Positions 15,145 through 27,357 are shown, numbered from the stretch's first letter. The stretch: 64,000 nt of DNA from Chrysomallon squamiferum (GCA_012295275.1 CM022673.1:11705288-11769287); one strand, 5' to 3'. Translations and numbers: made by a program. The notes: generated from the letters alone by a model not told the origin.

Positions 15145-15455
15145 CATACACATATGCAGTGAACCAAAGTTTTGAGACAGCACTTAGGAATACACAGAAA
15201 GTGAAAGAAAGATATATACAAATACACACACAGAGTACTGGATTCATCTGTATATCATAGTTTTAACACCATGGACCTATCATGAAATTCTCTATATATT
15301 TTATACATAATATTTGACGCAGCTGTGTACTCTGTACATGTGTATGAAAACTGTTGATTTATTACCTCAACAAATGCATCAGTGAGATCACTGGCTCTGT
15401 CCATTACAGGCAAGTTGCGAGCAGCAACAATTTTGATTTTTACTTTTCCAGGCAT
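81..15455 (-). CDS. C2CD5: C2 domain-containing protein 5 (5' 23 coding exons, 3' end outside window)
   Basis: Orthologue of C2CD5/CDP138, a Ca2+-dependent phospholipid-binding C2 protein that in vertebrates is an Akt2 substrate aiding insulin-driven GLUT4 vesicle fusion. Coding exons, 5' to 3' on the minus strand: 15455-15366, 14968-14882, 14358-14318, 13889-13759, 13601-13506, 13034-12879, 12759-12699, 12078-11956, 7525-7212, 6502-6390, 5889-5781, 5071-4957, 4542-4327, 3989-3891, 3596-3507, 3286-3229, 2897-2844, 2500-2426, 2109-2047, 1728-1630, 1421-1314, 835-707, 167-81. All junctions are AG/GT and all phases agree, giving about 838 codons. Clear family stretches are DAFVE, GFVEELVVN, RTPRASNEAR, VSARSVKLLD, CHIPY, VPDVLFTT, LPFMEYE and KGMNALFGL. 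Introns are very repeat-rich. Identity is certain from colinear similarity to the vertebrate protein as I remember it; individual splice sites were read by eye. Confidence 0.95.
2475..2760 (-). repeat. Tandem copies of the C2CD5 exon 18 acceptor junction
   Basis: Three tandem units of about 97-105 bp start near 2475, 2580 and 2677. Each holds a copy of the motif AATGCATTCAT, the AG acceptor and the A-rich intron beyond it. Copy 1 is the real exon 18 border. Copy 2 keeps the acceptor context TTTACAG|ATTAA and still reads MNALFDLK. Copy 3 keeps TATAG|ATTAAGG with an insertion. Copies 2 and 3 are decayed pseudo-exons within intron 17. Confidence 0.85.
6390..7525 (-). CDS. C2CD5: C2CD5 exons 9-10: low-complexity Ser/Pro-rich linker
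   Basis: Exons 9 (7525-7212) and 10 (6502-6390) encode the disordered linker between the N-terminal region and the EFPFFT-GGVVSARSVKLL domain. It is rich in Ser, Pro and Gln, contains RSTSPVR and NRRSSEPDL (plausible basophilic or proline-directed kinase sites) and ends in a short Ser-Gly repeat encoded by (AGTGGT)n. The vertebrate protein also has a Ser-rich linker here but with little residue identity, as expected for a disordered segment. Exon 10 ends TTA followed by GTAAGAATT, and exon 11 starts with GAGTTTCC in frame. Confidence 0.85.
6501..6765 (-). repeat. 37-bp minisatellite at the C2CD5 exon 10 acceptor
   Basis: At least three full units with an exact 37-bp step (motif TACTGCTACCTGC beginning at 6563, 6600 and 6637, and a variant at 6674), plus diverged partial copies near 6501 and 6740. 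Read on the minus strand, each unit contains TTTTGCAGGTAGCAG, which closely matches the true exon 10 acceptor TTTGCTAGGTAACAG. The array therefore looks derived from the splice junction it abuts. Confidence 0.8.
7572..7775. repeat. (AAAGT)n pentanucleotide array
   Basis: Imperfect AAAGT/TAAAG pentanucleotide repeats, interrupted by CATAAAGT and ATGTAAAG variants and fading into AAAAT repeats at the right end. The array lies in the 4.4-kb intron 8 of C2CD5, just upstream of exon 9 in transcription order. Confidence 0.85.
9150..9830. repeat. Degenerate GAACTAAA minisatellite
   Basis: Irregular repeats built around TTTGAACTAAAAATATTT, with spacing of roughly 30-50 bp and strong variation. The right part (about 9690-9800) is the most regular, with units of about 29 bp of the form TTTATAATAATTATTTGAACTAAA. 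No coding potential is seen. Confidence 0.75.
10977..11203. repeat. 113-bp tandem duplication
   Basis: Two adjacent diverged copies start with GTTGGAATGGTAAAATA at 10977 and 11090. Both share a segment ending ATAATGATTCCATAATTTAA. Intronic in C2CD5; no ORF or element boundary recognised. Confidence 0.85.
11700..11955. repeat. Minisatellite abutting the C2CD5 exon 8 donor
   Basis: About six to seven units of 30-42 bp built on GTGTAGAGATGTTTTATAAAT separated by AATAAT runs. The last, most diverged unit (GTGTGGTGTATTTACTTAC) contains the exon 8 splice donor itself (minus strand GTAAGTAAATACACCAC). Confidence 0.7.
13506..15455 (-). CDS. C2CD5: C2CD5 exons 1-5: N-terminal C2 domain
   Basis: Residues 1 to about 110 form the C2 domain. 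The acidic residues expected to bind Ca2+ are all present: D19 and D26 in loop 1 (VMDRASDLTD) and D76, D78 and D84 in loop 3 (VLDYDTYSAHD), at the same numbering I count in the human protein. The domain should therefore be Ca2+-competent. It is followed by SGWFPIYDT and the QSSCGIQFFC segment. The start ATG (15455-15453) sits directly after a polypyrimidine-AG, so the 5' UTR is spliced from an upstream exon. Exon 6 carries RQKLFS, which aligns with the vertebrate RQRLIS that I count as the Akt2 site Ser197. The serine is kept but the -3 Arg is Lys, so regulation by Akt is possible but not assured. Confidence 0.92.
14202..14271. repeat. (GA)n microsatellite
   Basis: About 35 GA dinucleotides followed by GTGA repeats, in C2CD5 intron 3; the sense strand of the gene is polypyrimidine (TC)n here. 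Confidence 0.95.
15088..15141. repeat. (CA)n microsatellite
   Basis: About 26 CA dinucleotides in C2CD5 intron 1. Overlapping reading frames of His-Thr or Val-Cys repeats are artefacts of this tract. Confidence 0.95.
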
Positions 15456-15620
15456 CTGAAGAAAGAAAAACAGGTGCTTTTCTGTTGTTGTTATTTTTCT
15501 TCATTACATCTGTTATATTATATTAATGTTATATATTATTGTTACAACTTTTATATTTTAAATATGAGGTTATATAAATTACTGCAGATCAGAAACAAAA
15601 ATAAAGTGTATGAAATAAAT

Positions 15621-15674
<54 letters not shown>

Positions 15675-17687
15675 CTGATTAATTTTTGGTCAACATTTAT
15701 AGTAGAAATCAAATTAAGATGATTCTGAATAATTCAAATTTGCCATTGCTTAAACTATTATGTGCATTGTATATTAATTTACATAAATAAATAATATTCA
15801 AATAAATATTATTCAAATAACTATCAACAGAAAAATTCAGTAAAGGCAGTTAGGAATTTAATAATTATTAAGATTAATTACTAAATAATTTAGTAAATTA
15901 GTAATTCATTTTTAATATAAATTATATATATATTTTCTATTTTATTTACTTACGTCGCGGACTATTCATATAAAACTGTTAACAAATGATCAGTGAAGAA
16001 AGATATTCTGTAACAGAAAACATTATCAAATGTCTGCAAACAGCTAATTAATATCCATTTACAAGCAACATCAACTGCATTAAACGATTAGCTCATGGAA
16101 AGGGAAATAATCATCAACCATTAATATTCTTTTCTAAAATTCCACCATTTTGTCAGGGCACTTCTACGAAAAAGATGTATAATAAAAAAAAAAAAAAAAA
16201 AAAATAATAATAATAATAATAAAACCCATGAAAAGTGAATTAAGGACTAAGAAAGTTAAAAAGTTTTATATTTATTTAAGTTGTGAACATTTTATGATAT
16301 CCTAAATGTGGACCATGGTATATAAAAGCTTATATATAAATAAGTAGAACGATTTTAAAGATCTGTTATTTAAAGAAACAATATCATGAATAATAATAAT
16401 ATATTAATCTCATTGATTATATAAAAAAGGAAAACACACAGAAAAAAGTAACTTGTTAATTATATCACTGAACACAAATTTTATCCTTAAACTGCATTTA
16501 AATATATTTTCATTTCACTATGGAGATGAAAGTATTTTATATTTGTTCTGAATTTACTGATTAAGTATAAATATTACATTTTTAAATCAACGTAAAGTAT
16601 ATAAACGATTATATTTCCACAAATAAATGGATAATAATAATAATAATAATAGCTACAGAAACAGTGTTCCGTCTTTTTACGGGTACCAAATAACTGAAGG
16701 GAACATTTATTCGAGTCACCGCCAACGGTAACATGTTGCGTAAACGAAGGTAAGTTTTGTGATATCAGGATTGTTCACTCAGGCGTTACAAAATGAAAAT
16801 GGAAACTGTTATATTTTTTCCTTTGTCACAAACATGCTCTGGAAATAGAAGAAAGATATATCGTGAAAATGGTATTCCACGGTTTTGTTTTCATTGGAAA
16901 CAGCCTGAACTAACGAAGTGACCTTGGAAGTTGCTGATAGTTCAGTTACTCGTTCAAAAAGTTCCCTGTTACAATTACAGAGCTATATTTATAGATGCAC
17001 CGGTGACTAGCTTTGCGCCTCGAGCTGAAGGAAATACAAAATGGCAAAGAGGCATTAATCAATAAAAAGAAACTTCAAAGGATGCAACTAGTTTTGCAGC
17101 AAAGCAGTATTTTTGTAATGAAATAATTATCTATTTGCTTGAAAGATAAGTGTAGTACAGTCAAGTAAGTTCTTGAATTAATCAGCATATTGGTAAGATT
17201 ACTTGATAACGAGAGGTGTTATTAATCTATTTCTAGCATTATATCTCAATTATTAATAACTGCAGACAACATAATTTGATGTTGAGAACAAACTGAATCG
17301 TGTCTTCCTAATTTCTCAGTCGTATATAAAATAAAAGGGAAAACAACCAGGCTACGGCATTTAACAGGTGAATGGCTTCAACGGATTGTTACCTACATCG
17401 TTAATGTGTTTTAGTATTCAAAATTGGTGATAAAACGAAATCGCAGTCAAACGAAGGCAACGATCATCATTCGAAAATATTAGTTAGGAACTACAACTAA
17501 ACAAAACAAAACAAAAACAAAAACCAAGAAAGAAGGAAAGAAAAAAAGTGATTGATATTATCAGGTTTTGATTGAAAATATCCATCAAAAATGAATGGAC
17601 ATGGATATCGTCATGATCTGTTACCGTAAATAATTTTTGGCTTTCTTAATAAAATCGAGCTGATGAGGCACATCACAAGCAGAAGTC
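15456..17687. promoter_or_regulatory. Divergent promoter interval between C2CD5 and the ankyrin/SOCS gene
   Basis: No coding exon is seen. C2CD5 exon 1 begins immediately after an acceptor, and a strong minus-strand donor (GAC|GTAAGTAAAT, exon end at 15954) could close its non-coding first exon. On the plus strand, AAG|GTAAGTTTTG (exon end at 16749) could close a leader exon of the ankyrin/SOCS gene. The sequence around 16660-17060 is less AT-rich than its surroundings, with several CpGs, as expected of a shared promoter. Repeats are (AT)n at 15628-15672 and a poly-A/AAT tract at 16183-16221. All of this is inferred from splice signals only. Confidence 0.45.
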
Positions 17688-18692
17688 ATGACGTATTATG
17701 AGGAAGACCTGTACCGCGTGCTAACGAGCGGATCAAGAAGCAAACTGGACAGTTACATCAAGCACGGGCTGGACGTGGACCACGTTTTCAGTGGAACTCA
17801 AAATCAGGAGTGTCTCGGTCGAACGCTCGTCGAGGTGGCAGTGCTGTCGTCGCAGCTGGAGATGGTGCAGATGCTGATAAAAGCGGGATGTAACGTAAAC
17901 TTAAAGTTCGTTGTGAACATCGATAACTATGAATGCAAGATTTGCGAGTACACGAAAAAGGATAGACTGAAACTGTCGTGCATTTACCCGTGCATTGTGA
18001 AAGGTAATCTGGAGATGATTAAACTTCTGGTGAAAGGAAACTTTGATGTGAACATTTACGACGACAGGGGCTGCACTGCTCTGTGGCACGCCGTGGACCT
18101 TGATAACTATAATATTGTGAGGGCGATGATGATGTCGTCTAAGTGCGATGTTAACGTCGCTGACGTTACCATGTTGAGACCGATTCATGTAGCAGCAATG
18201 CATGGTAATGCTCGAATTGTCTCCCTTCTTATTCGACATGGCGCTGACGTAGATGCCGTTCAGCTGAGAGGATCGTCAGCGCTAGTTCTCGCCGTGCGTG
18301 CCGGTTGCTATGAGACCACACGTCTGCTTGTTTTGAACGGCGCGGACGTCAGCAGAGTAGGATACAACGGACACACGCCCCTGTCCACAGCTCTTCAGTG
18401 CTGTTACGACAGGAGTATATTTAATCTACTCGTGGAAGCTGGGGCCTACGTAAGTCCGAGTCTGCTGGCCAAGTTCAAGAAGGAGAAGCTGAGAATAGCC
18501 AAAGACTTCCCAGACGTTGTTAGCGACATAAAAATTCTGGCCGGCTGCCCGCGCTCTCTGAAAATGTTCTGCTGTCTTACGGTTCGAAAAGCCATCCTGT
18601 CTTCCAAGCCAGACGTGCCGCTTGTGAAAAAGATCTACAGTTTACCGTTGCCTACCGTTGTCAAGGAATGTTTGCTTCTTAGGCAAGTTTAG
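17688..18692 (+). CDS. Ankyrin-repeat protein with C-terminal SOCS box (ASB-like)
   Basis: An intronless 334-aa ORF. Ankyrin repeats occupy about residues 45-75, 97-126, 127-160, 162-192, 194-225 and 227-256. The best units are RPIHVAAMHGNARIVSLL with IRHGADV, and SSALVLAVRAGCYETTRLLV. The C-terminus (about 287-328) fits a SOCS box: CPRSLKMFCCLTVRKAIL, then an LPLPTVVKECLLL end. SOCS-box ankyrin proteins act as substrate receptors of Elongin B/C-Cullin 5 ubiquitin ligases, with the ankyrins binding the target. The substrate cannot be told from sequence. Codon use is far more GC-rich than the flanks, which supports real coding. The start is the first ATG of the frame. Being intronless next to intron-rich genes, it may be a retrocopy or a member of an invertebrate-expanded family. 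The antisense ORF at 17901-18239 is a shadow. Confidence 0.88.
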   Translation: MTYYEEDLYRVLTSGSRSKLDSYIKHGLDVDHVFSGTQNQECLGRTLVEVAVLSSQLEMVQMLIKAGCNVNLKFVVNIDNYECKICEYTKKDRLKLSCIYPCIVKGNLEMIKLLVKGNFDVNIYDDRGCTALWHAVDLDNYNIVRAMMMSSKCDVNVADVTMLRPIHVAAMHGNARIVSLLIRHGADVDAVQLRGSSALVLAVRAGCYETTRLLVLNGADVSRVGYNGHTPLSTALQCCYDRSIFNLLVEAGAYVSPSLLAKFKKEKLRIAKDFPDVVSDIKILAGCPRSLKMFCCLTVRKAILSSKPDVPLVKKIYSLPLPTVVKECLLLRQV

Positions 18693-19642
18693 CTTGCGAA
18701 TGTGATATACTTAATACTTTTAAACAGATAAGTTCCTGAAAATAAGAAGAATAAGAAAAGCATGAAGTTGTGTACTTTTAATGGTGTGAATTGTTTTTCA
18801 GATGAATTCTTAAAGCAGCTGTAACAAGTCTTAAAATCGTGGCCTTCTAAATAATGTAATTTATTTTATGTTTCAAAGCTCATAATTTTAATGACATTTT
18901 AATGCTCATCTGTATTTGTCTGTGTTCTTTAAAAACTATCTTGAGTGAAGATTACATAATATATATTTTATATTTATAATTTTTTTAAATTGACCACTTT
19001 ATTATACTTATAATCATAAAATATTCTGTTTAATACTTAAGTATGTGCCCTTTGCATATATTTATATCGAAAGAAGCCACCACATTAATGCCGGGATATA
19101 TTTATTGCCTATTTAATAGCTGATGAATCATTCCCTCACATATTTAGCTGAAGAAAGTTAATAAGTGTTATTCATAACGTTTGGAAGCCACAAAGAAAGG
19201 AAAAAAAGAGTACATTTATAGCACAAATGCCAGAGAAAGAGAGAAAAAAAGAAGAAAGAAATTAAAAAGTTATTGTTGAATTATAACGTTCTGTATTTAA
19301 AAATATTATATTTATTTAATTATTTATAAATTCTAGATTAACCTAAATTAACATTGTATACAAATAAGCATTTGCACGTAGTCTAAAGTGAATTAATTAT
19401 TTTACTGTTTGTCTAAAAAGAATTTTTACATTTATATTTCGGATGTTATTTTTCTTTTGTTAGTATCTAATCTCATCTCTTCACTTCACATAAACCTTCC
19501 TGAAGTTGTTAAAATGTTTGGATTTTAATAAAATGTTCTGCTTGTTTTAATGTCACCGTTTGTCGTTGTTTTTCCATTTTCTTTTTCCTTTTCTTTTTTC
19601 TCTTTGTCTCTGTATTTATCTTTCACACATCTGAATACCTCC

Positions 19643-19754
<112 letters not shown>

Positions 19755-20787
19755 TACAAACTCGCACATACACATTTGCAAGATTAAACAAAACAACAAA
19801 GGGTAGCAACAATAAAGACTGAAAAAAAGTATATGGTAATGATTATGATGATGATGATAATGATTATAATTATATGAGAAAGAGAAATCAAGAAAAAAAC
19901 AACAAGAAGAGGCAATAATAAAGTTAAAAAAAAAAAAAAAAAAAAAAACAAAAAAAAAAAACAACATCACCATAAAACCTAACCGTCAGCTAATAAGAAA
20001 ACGACAAACGAAAAAAATATAACAAAGAAGAACCTCAAAATCCATTTATCACGGCCGCTCGAAAAAAAAAAGAGAAGGATATTGTATCATGTATAGAGAT
20101 TGCACACACAGGAAAATAAGTGGAAAAAAAAAGAAGCTATTTTTACACAATTTGCGTGCTTAAACTATTAAAAGTTAAACTGATGTGTATTTCTCTGCTC
20201 TCTAAATAACCAACAGTGCTCATAGATCAGAGAAATGCTTCGTATTGTTTAATAAGTATGCAAGTTTCAAGACGGGAATGGATTTCACCTTGCATTTTCT
20301 TACGTGCTGATATGTAAAATATTACAAGCAAGCTTAATAGGTCCGTAGTGTAATATATTTCTTTTTGCTATGAATAACCGCAATAATAAATATTGATGTA
20401 ATTAAAATGTCAACTTCAAATCGGAATTGTATAATAATATTTTAAAAATATAAATGCATGTAGGCTACTCCTTGTATAAGTGAACACTATCACTTTACAA
20501 AAATGTATTTATTTATTTATTTATTTATTAGACATTTGGTCTGATACGAATTTAGCTATGTTCATGAATTTGACACATTCTCATCGACTTGTTTTATAGT
20601 ATGTTTCGTGTCATCCAGTCCACCCATAGGAATTATATATATATATATATATAAAAACAAACAAGCAAACAAAATCAAATAAATCAATACATATATTATG
20701 AAATATAAATAAATGCAGTGTTTGGAACCCACGGTTGAATGTAATTTGGATAAAACGTCTTAAATCGCAAGATGAGTTCATCTCGTT

Positions 20788-20819
20788 GTGGCCACAGTGA
20801 TGTTTGCCACTGCGGCCAC
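20788..20819. other. GC-rich hairpin (12-bp arms, 8-nt loop)
   Basis: GTGGCCACAGTG and CACTGCGGCCAC are inverted copies with one mismatch, separated by 8 nt. This is a GC-rich island in AT-rich intergenic DNA. Function unknown; it may be the end of a decayed element whose A-rich tail lies at 20965. Confidence 0.6.
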
Positions 20820-21299
20820 TGCTCCGTAATTATTATTCAAATAGTGTGGCTTATATGTTTTCCTGTATACGGGTAGGTGAATATGGAAGAACCTTTTTGC
20901 TATAGTCAATGAAATTGTTGGCATGAATTTTCTTCTCTGAGACATCCCCTTAAAATGTCCGTTAAAAAAAAAAAAAAAAAAAAATAAAATAAAATAAAAT
21001 AAATAAAATGAAGAAGAAGAAGAAGAAGAAAAGGGTAACGAATAATTATTACATTTAATAAAAACTAAACTGCTAAATGCGATATCATTTAACAAATGGT
21101 AATTTATTCATTCTAGAAAGCATTTTATATTTGTGTCCGTAAATATATTCAGTATTCATCGGCTTGTAATGTTTCACATCGTGACTAAATTTAAAAATCC
21201 GGGTTTGAATGTTGTATTCTGTTGACACGTATTCTGTATTCAAGCAGTGTTTCCATTTTACGTGCTACCTTCTCGAGTCACACCTATTTTTATCAGACG

Positions 21300-21380
21300 A
21301 GTTATCTTTGATTTACGAACCTTCTTTTCGAGAGAGTCCGGAAAGGCGCGCAGGTGTGTTTTGACAATTTGCAATTACAG
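21300..21380 (+). promoter_or_regulatory. Candidate non-coding first exon/promoter of the tetraspanin gene
   Basis: A comparatively GC-rich stretch (GAGAGTCCGGAAAGGCGCGC) ends in TTACAG|GTAAGC, a good donor. The tetraspanin ATG exon is preceded by a matching acceptor (TTTTTCAG, next exon from 22868), so the 5' UTR is probably split. The exon's 5' end is not determined. Confidence 0.45.
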
Positions 21381-22028
21381 GTAAGCTGCTGTTATTAACG
21401 TAAGTATGTGTGATCATCGTTATGTAATCGTCTTGATGAAACGCCAGGACTTATTTAATTAGTTTAATCTTTTATTCCACGTTAGCTTGAGGATAATGTC
21501 TTTGGAAAAAGTGAAAAACTTAACACCACGGGCATTTAAATTTTAATGATTCAAATGTACTGGTCGTGAGGTAGCTAAAATGGCGTCTGTTTAGTGTTGT
21601 TGAGTTTTGGCTGAATCGTGAGTCGTTTGAAGTAGGATTCATCCTAAATATTCATAATTTATTCAAAAAATATATTTTAATAATAATCATTTTATTTTAA
21701 AATTTAATTTTTATTCGTCACAGATAATAAATAACAGTGGATATTTTTGTTTTATGTCGTAACAAAATTAATAAATATTTTTGAATACGAAATTAAGAAT
21801 CCAGATCGGTTTGCTGGAGACTGCAAAGTTTAGGCTTGTGTGGTGTTACTAATTCATTCTTCTTAGAATTGCTGCCACTTTCAAAACAATGTGACTCGTC
21901 AGACTGTAGCATGGTTCACTGAATAGCCTGGTTAACAACACACCTGTGTCTGATACGTTTTAATTTGTTATGTTATATCAGTCATAGTTTATATTCAGAA
22001 GCAATTTAGTGTAATTAAAATTAACTTA

Positions 22029-22085
<57 letters not shown>

Positions 22086-22867
22086 ATTAACACAGTAATT
22101 TATTATTATGGTGTCATTGCTATAAATAACATTATTGTGTAATGGTAATTTATTTTCAGAAGCAATATCACATAATGTATTATAAATAACTTTAAAAAAG
22201 AAATCATTTAAGAAACAAACAGACTAAGTCATGAGAAAAAAGTACAAGTAATATATATATATATATATATTAGAATTCTCTAGGAGAATAGACAGGAACG
22301 TGTAGGTGATGTTTATACTGCTTATGTCACAGAACAATTCACAAATCCTTGTTATAGGCATGATCAATACATTTTCTTATTCAAGACTGAAGAAAGAAAA
22401 GTATAGGTGATACGTACATTCAGCTTACATCAGGAAATTCTTCATGCATGCTAGGACATCTAGTTCTGTCAGGTTGCTGTGAAATGTAATTAAAAGATTT
22501 CAGCATCTACTGATACACAGATTCGACCACAAATAAAGCTGATGAGCAAAAGTTTGAATGTGTTTGTGTGAGAAATTGAAAATGAAAGGATTCAGATTAG
22601 CATAAAGGTTTATTGTAATTTATTGAAATTTAGAATCATTAATCCATCAGTTATCATTTTGTTATTACTCTTATTATTGATTGTATTTTTATGGTTGTTT
22701 TATTACAATTATTATCACTTGTATTGTTACAATAGTCATTATTATTCATTATTATCATAATTATTATTTTTTGTTATTCTTTCTTATTTTAGAATCATCA
22801 TCAATGTCATCATCATTATTATTATTATTATTGGACAGCTTTAATTTAAGATAAAATTGTTTTTCAG

Positions 22868-22984
22868 AATTTAAAACAAATGACAGATCCTTGATTCAGA
22901 ACAGATCCACCAGTTTCAACAAACATGGCTTGCAGTTTTAAGCTTATCAAATTTTTCCTGGTTCTTTTTAATGCAGCATTTGTT
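22868..22984 (+). other. Tetraspanin exon with start codon
   Basis: The exon begins after TTTTTCAG at 22867, has 57 nt of 5' UTR and then ATG at 22925 in context AACATGG (good Kozak). It encodes MACSFKLIKFFLVLFNAAFV and ends at GTT|GTAAGT, splitting TM1 between exons as is usual in tetraspanin genes. Confidence 0.8.
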
Positions 22985-23765
22985 GTAAGTATTAAAATAA
23001 ATATTTTATTATGAAACAGCTGTGTGCATTCTGTTATAAGATATTGCAGATGTGACCTTGAATAATTTAATAATAAAACCCCATCTTTATGTTTATATAA
23101 TTTAAAAAGGTCTTCTTTATAATTATTATTATTATTTTTCTTTATGGAATTAATTATTAATTATTTGCTATTTAATGTATTGCATATGTTTTAAAGCTTA
23201 ATTTTTGGCTTCATCATGATGAAAAAAAGTCAAATATATATTAGACTGAGTAACTCTTAATATTAAAACACATGTTTATAAGTTGTTATTAATATTAAAA
23301 TGTATGTTGATGAATAATTATTAATAATAAAACATACATTGATGGGCAATTCTGTTTTATATTTTATTTAGATCATAGGATTAACAGTTGCTGCAATAGC
23401 AATATGGAGTATTGTCTCAAAAATTTATGTGTCGGACATTATTGGAACCAGCCTGTTCAGTGTGGCCTCCTATTTCATGATTCTAGCTGGAGTGATTATC
23501 TTAGTGGCATCAGTGTTAGGTTTTCTGGCTGCAACTAAACATAACAAGTTGTTTCTCATTATTGTAAGTGTTGTGTCAGTTTGTTGTCAAAAGGTTTAGA
23601 ACTTTTAAGTTTTATGTATATATATATATATATATATATATCTATATATATATATATATTAATTAATGTTTTTATGTTGAGAGCAGTTTTAATTTTTACA
23701 GTTTCATATTTCTGTATGTTGGTGTAGTTAGCTCTCTCTCACTCTCTAAAACATATATATGTGTG

Positions 23766-23804
<39 letters not shown>

Positions 23805-23874
23805 ATATATGTATGGATATATGTGTCTGTATACATACATAAATGTGTTTGTATATATATATATATATACATAC

Positions 23875-23952
<78 letters not shown>

Positions 23953-25466
23953 GTATAAATATACATACATTCATATACATGCAAAATGATACATAAATAT
24001 ATTCATGCATACATCCATACATTCACAAATGCACATACACACATAAATAAAACATATCACAAATGTACAGTATATATTCATGGTTCATTCATGGGTTAGG
24101 CTCTTAACCCTATCGCATCATACCAGGCTAGCGTCATAACGTCATAAAACAAATGCTCAGTAAACCGGGTTTTGTAGGTCATAGATATATTAAGTGCCTG
24201 AAGAGTAGGAATAATTACCTAAAGTGCTGTAAAGCATAAGCTGTGCCATACTGTACATTAGTGTTTCATCATCAATTTCTGCAAATTTCATCATCATTTT
24301 ATTATTATTCATTATTGGTGACAAAAACAACATCAAATTTTTTCAATTATTATTGCAATAAGTACGTATTTTTTTATAAATGCATACACTGTATGTACAG
24401 TGCATATTTTTTGTGACCGTGTTGTTTTTAATTGCATATTATTACTGAATTGTATTATTATTACCTGAACTGTGCTGTTGTATTTATCTGTCTGTTTGCC
24501 TTTTGAATTTGTTCCACTTTCTGTCAATTCTAATACATTTTGTAATGCATTGACTTTACAGTACAGTCTGTATGGGTAACTATGCTATGCGGTGTTACTG
24601 TCCTCCTGCACTTATGTTTCTTTCTGATTAAAATATTGTTTCAGTACAAAATTAAAATGTGTTTACTTTCATTACTACATTAGTTTTTTACTACATTATT
24701 ACTGTATTAATGAGTAAGAGTGTCTTTAGAAAGTGATGGGAAGCATTTAGTACCATATATAATCTCATAATAGACGTTTTAAAACTGCATCCAATATTCA
24801 AAGGATTCATGGGGGTAAAGAACATAACCCCCTGCTGAATAACAGTACTGTATTTGTGTTTTTGAATTTCAAATTAAACATTATGTCACAAAAAACATTC
24901 TTAACAATTGTTTGTTGTTTTAAATGATGTTAGCTGAGGAGTTAATATATCTGTTTGTTGTTTTTTTGTATTTCAGTATTTCATTGTTCTTCTAGTCATC
25001 TTTCTTTTTCTGATTGTTGGTGCTGCCATGGCTGTGGCCTTCAAAGGAGAGGTCAGTGTTTTGAAAGTCTTTACCTTCATTAAGTGAAATCATTCTAATT
25101 CTTATCGGTCTCAAGAGCTGGATAAATATCAGTGAAATTTTTTTTTTTTTTTTTTTTAAATTAATCATATTCTTTCCAGTATGTATATATGTATTAACCT
25201 GCTGTGTTCATGCACTGCAGGACAAATAAAACTTGCTAATTAACTATGTTATTTGATAATTTTAGCGAAAGAAAAAGAAAACAGACAAAAATGTTTTGGA
25301 AATTAAATTATTTTATTTATGACTCCCAGTTTGTTGCTTGTTTTTATTGTTGCTATTGTTTGTATTAAATTATTATTGTTATTGTTGTTATTATCAATTA
25401 TAATTTTCATGGTTTGTGGTGTTGTTGTTATTATTAATATGATGATGATTTTTTGATGTTATTCTG

Positions 25467-25509
<43 letters not shown>

Positions 25510-27321
25510 ATTTTTTTTTATTATATTCCAATTTTAAATTTATTATTATTATTATTATTATTAAAATACTTTTTTTTTTAATATATTCTTATTTTTTATT
25601 ATTATTATTATTATTATTTTTATATTCATTTTTTGAATACATTCTGAGATTTTTATTATTAATGTTATTATTATCAATATAATTTTCAGTTGGAGGATTC
25701 TATGAAAAATGCTATGACAAACACACTGGAAAACAAATATGGCAGTGATGCAGCTACTACCTCAGCTTGGAACAAGGTCCAGAAAGATGTAAGTGGAAAA
25801 AAAAAAAATCTAACAGTAAAGTATATACACACTGGTACCTGTCTTACAGGGGACAACTGTTTGGCTGAACAAAAGTGTCCCTATTTTGCAGGTGTCCCTT
25901 CATCAGAGGGACAACCATTGCAGACAATTGTTTTGTACATGCAAACAACTTTTTATTCATATCTACCAAACCAGTAGCCACAACAAACCTGAATTGTCTT
26001 GGCCATAGTAGGAATGACAACTTTGTCTTAAAATACAATTGTAAAACATATTTTGCAGATCATAATGGGTTTTTTTTATGTTTTGAAAAATATTGCATTT
26101 GAAACTCAAACAGAGCTCCAGTTTGCAGCATCTTTTAAAAAAAAAAAAAAAAAAAATGTTCATGGGATCAAAAAGAATATTTTGTACAAATTTTATTAAT
26201 TTCTTAAATTAAAAACAATTAACACAATACAATCATAATATTTTTCTTCTGAGAGATATGTTAGACAAGATATCTATACCTATATACATACATACATACA
26301 TATATATATATATATCTATACACACACACACACACACGCACACACACACATACAAACTTGGTAAAAGTAGATAATCATCCTGGACTGATGAAAAAGTGAT
26401 GATTTTTCACCTGTCATTAAAAATGGAATATGTGTTTATGCCTTTTCACCAGGGGATGTGTTGTCAAAGAGTAACTTGTAGATAACAGGGGATGTAACTG
26501 AGGTGAAATGAAGTGAGCATTAAGCTGATGTTAAGTTAATCTTTATTCAGTTATTTATTTCACTCTTTGTTTAGCTGGAGTGTTGTGCTGTTATTGGTGA
26601 AGACTGGAAACTTTACCAGAGAACTCACTGGTTTGCAGACCAGAACTGTAAGTAATTAAAAATATCATACTTTATTGTTAGCAAAGGTTGAAAAGTACAT
26701 ATTGTTACACTTTATTATTGACAAACATTTACATCTAAAAACAGTTGTACTTTATTATTAGTAAACGTTGGTACCTTAAAAGTTGTACTTTATTATTAAT
26801 AAATGCTGATATCTTAAACAAGTTATACTTTACATGTTGATATCTTAAAACAGTGATACTTTATTATTAACACAAATCGAAATCTATGAATTGTTAGTAA
26901 AGGTTGATGTCTGAAAATGCTTTGTTATTAATAGACACTGATGTCCCTTGAACTAATGAACCCATGTTAAGTTTAACAAAAAACAAAACAAAAAAAAAAC
27001 ATTTTTAAATATAAATTTTTGTTGTTAGTTATTTTCTTGAATTTTTAAATATTAATTTTTGTTGTTTATATTCAATGGATATATTAAATTGCTGATTCTT
27101 AATTAAAATATTTATTTTTTGTTTCTTCTAAAAGATCTGTCAGACAGGAAGTATGTCCCTGAGTCTTGCTGTGTTTTTGATAAGAATCATGGCAGTTATA
27201 CGAACCTCGAAGACTGCCAGAAGTGGAAAATGGGACCCCCCACCAACCCCACCACGGGACTGAAGAATCACAATTTGTATTACAAAGTAAGCACACTAAC
27301 TCTATAATGACTGAGCCATCG

Positions 27322-27357
<36 letters not shown>

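Noticed and set aside
20778-21095. 105-codon minus ORF as a transposase fragment
   Set aside because: No transposase motif found; half of the frame is AAAAT/GAA repeats.
23696-24022. Several overlapping Tyr-Ile/Cys-Val ORFs
   Set aside because: Artefacts of TA/CA microsatellites in a tetraspanin intron.
25690-25977. 95-codon ORF as a stand-alone gene
   Set aside because: The first 33 codons are tetraspanin exon 4; the remainder is read-through into intron 4.
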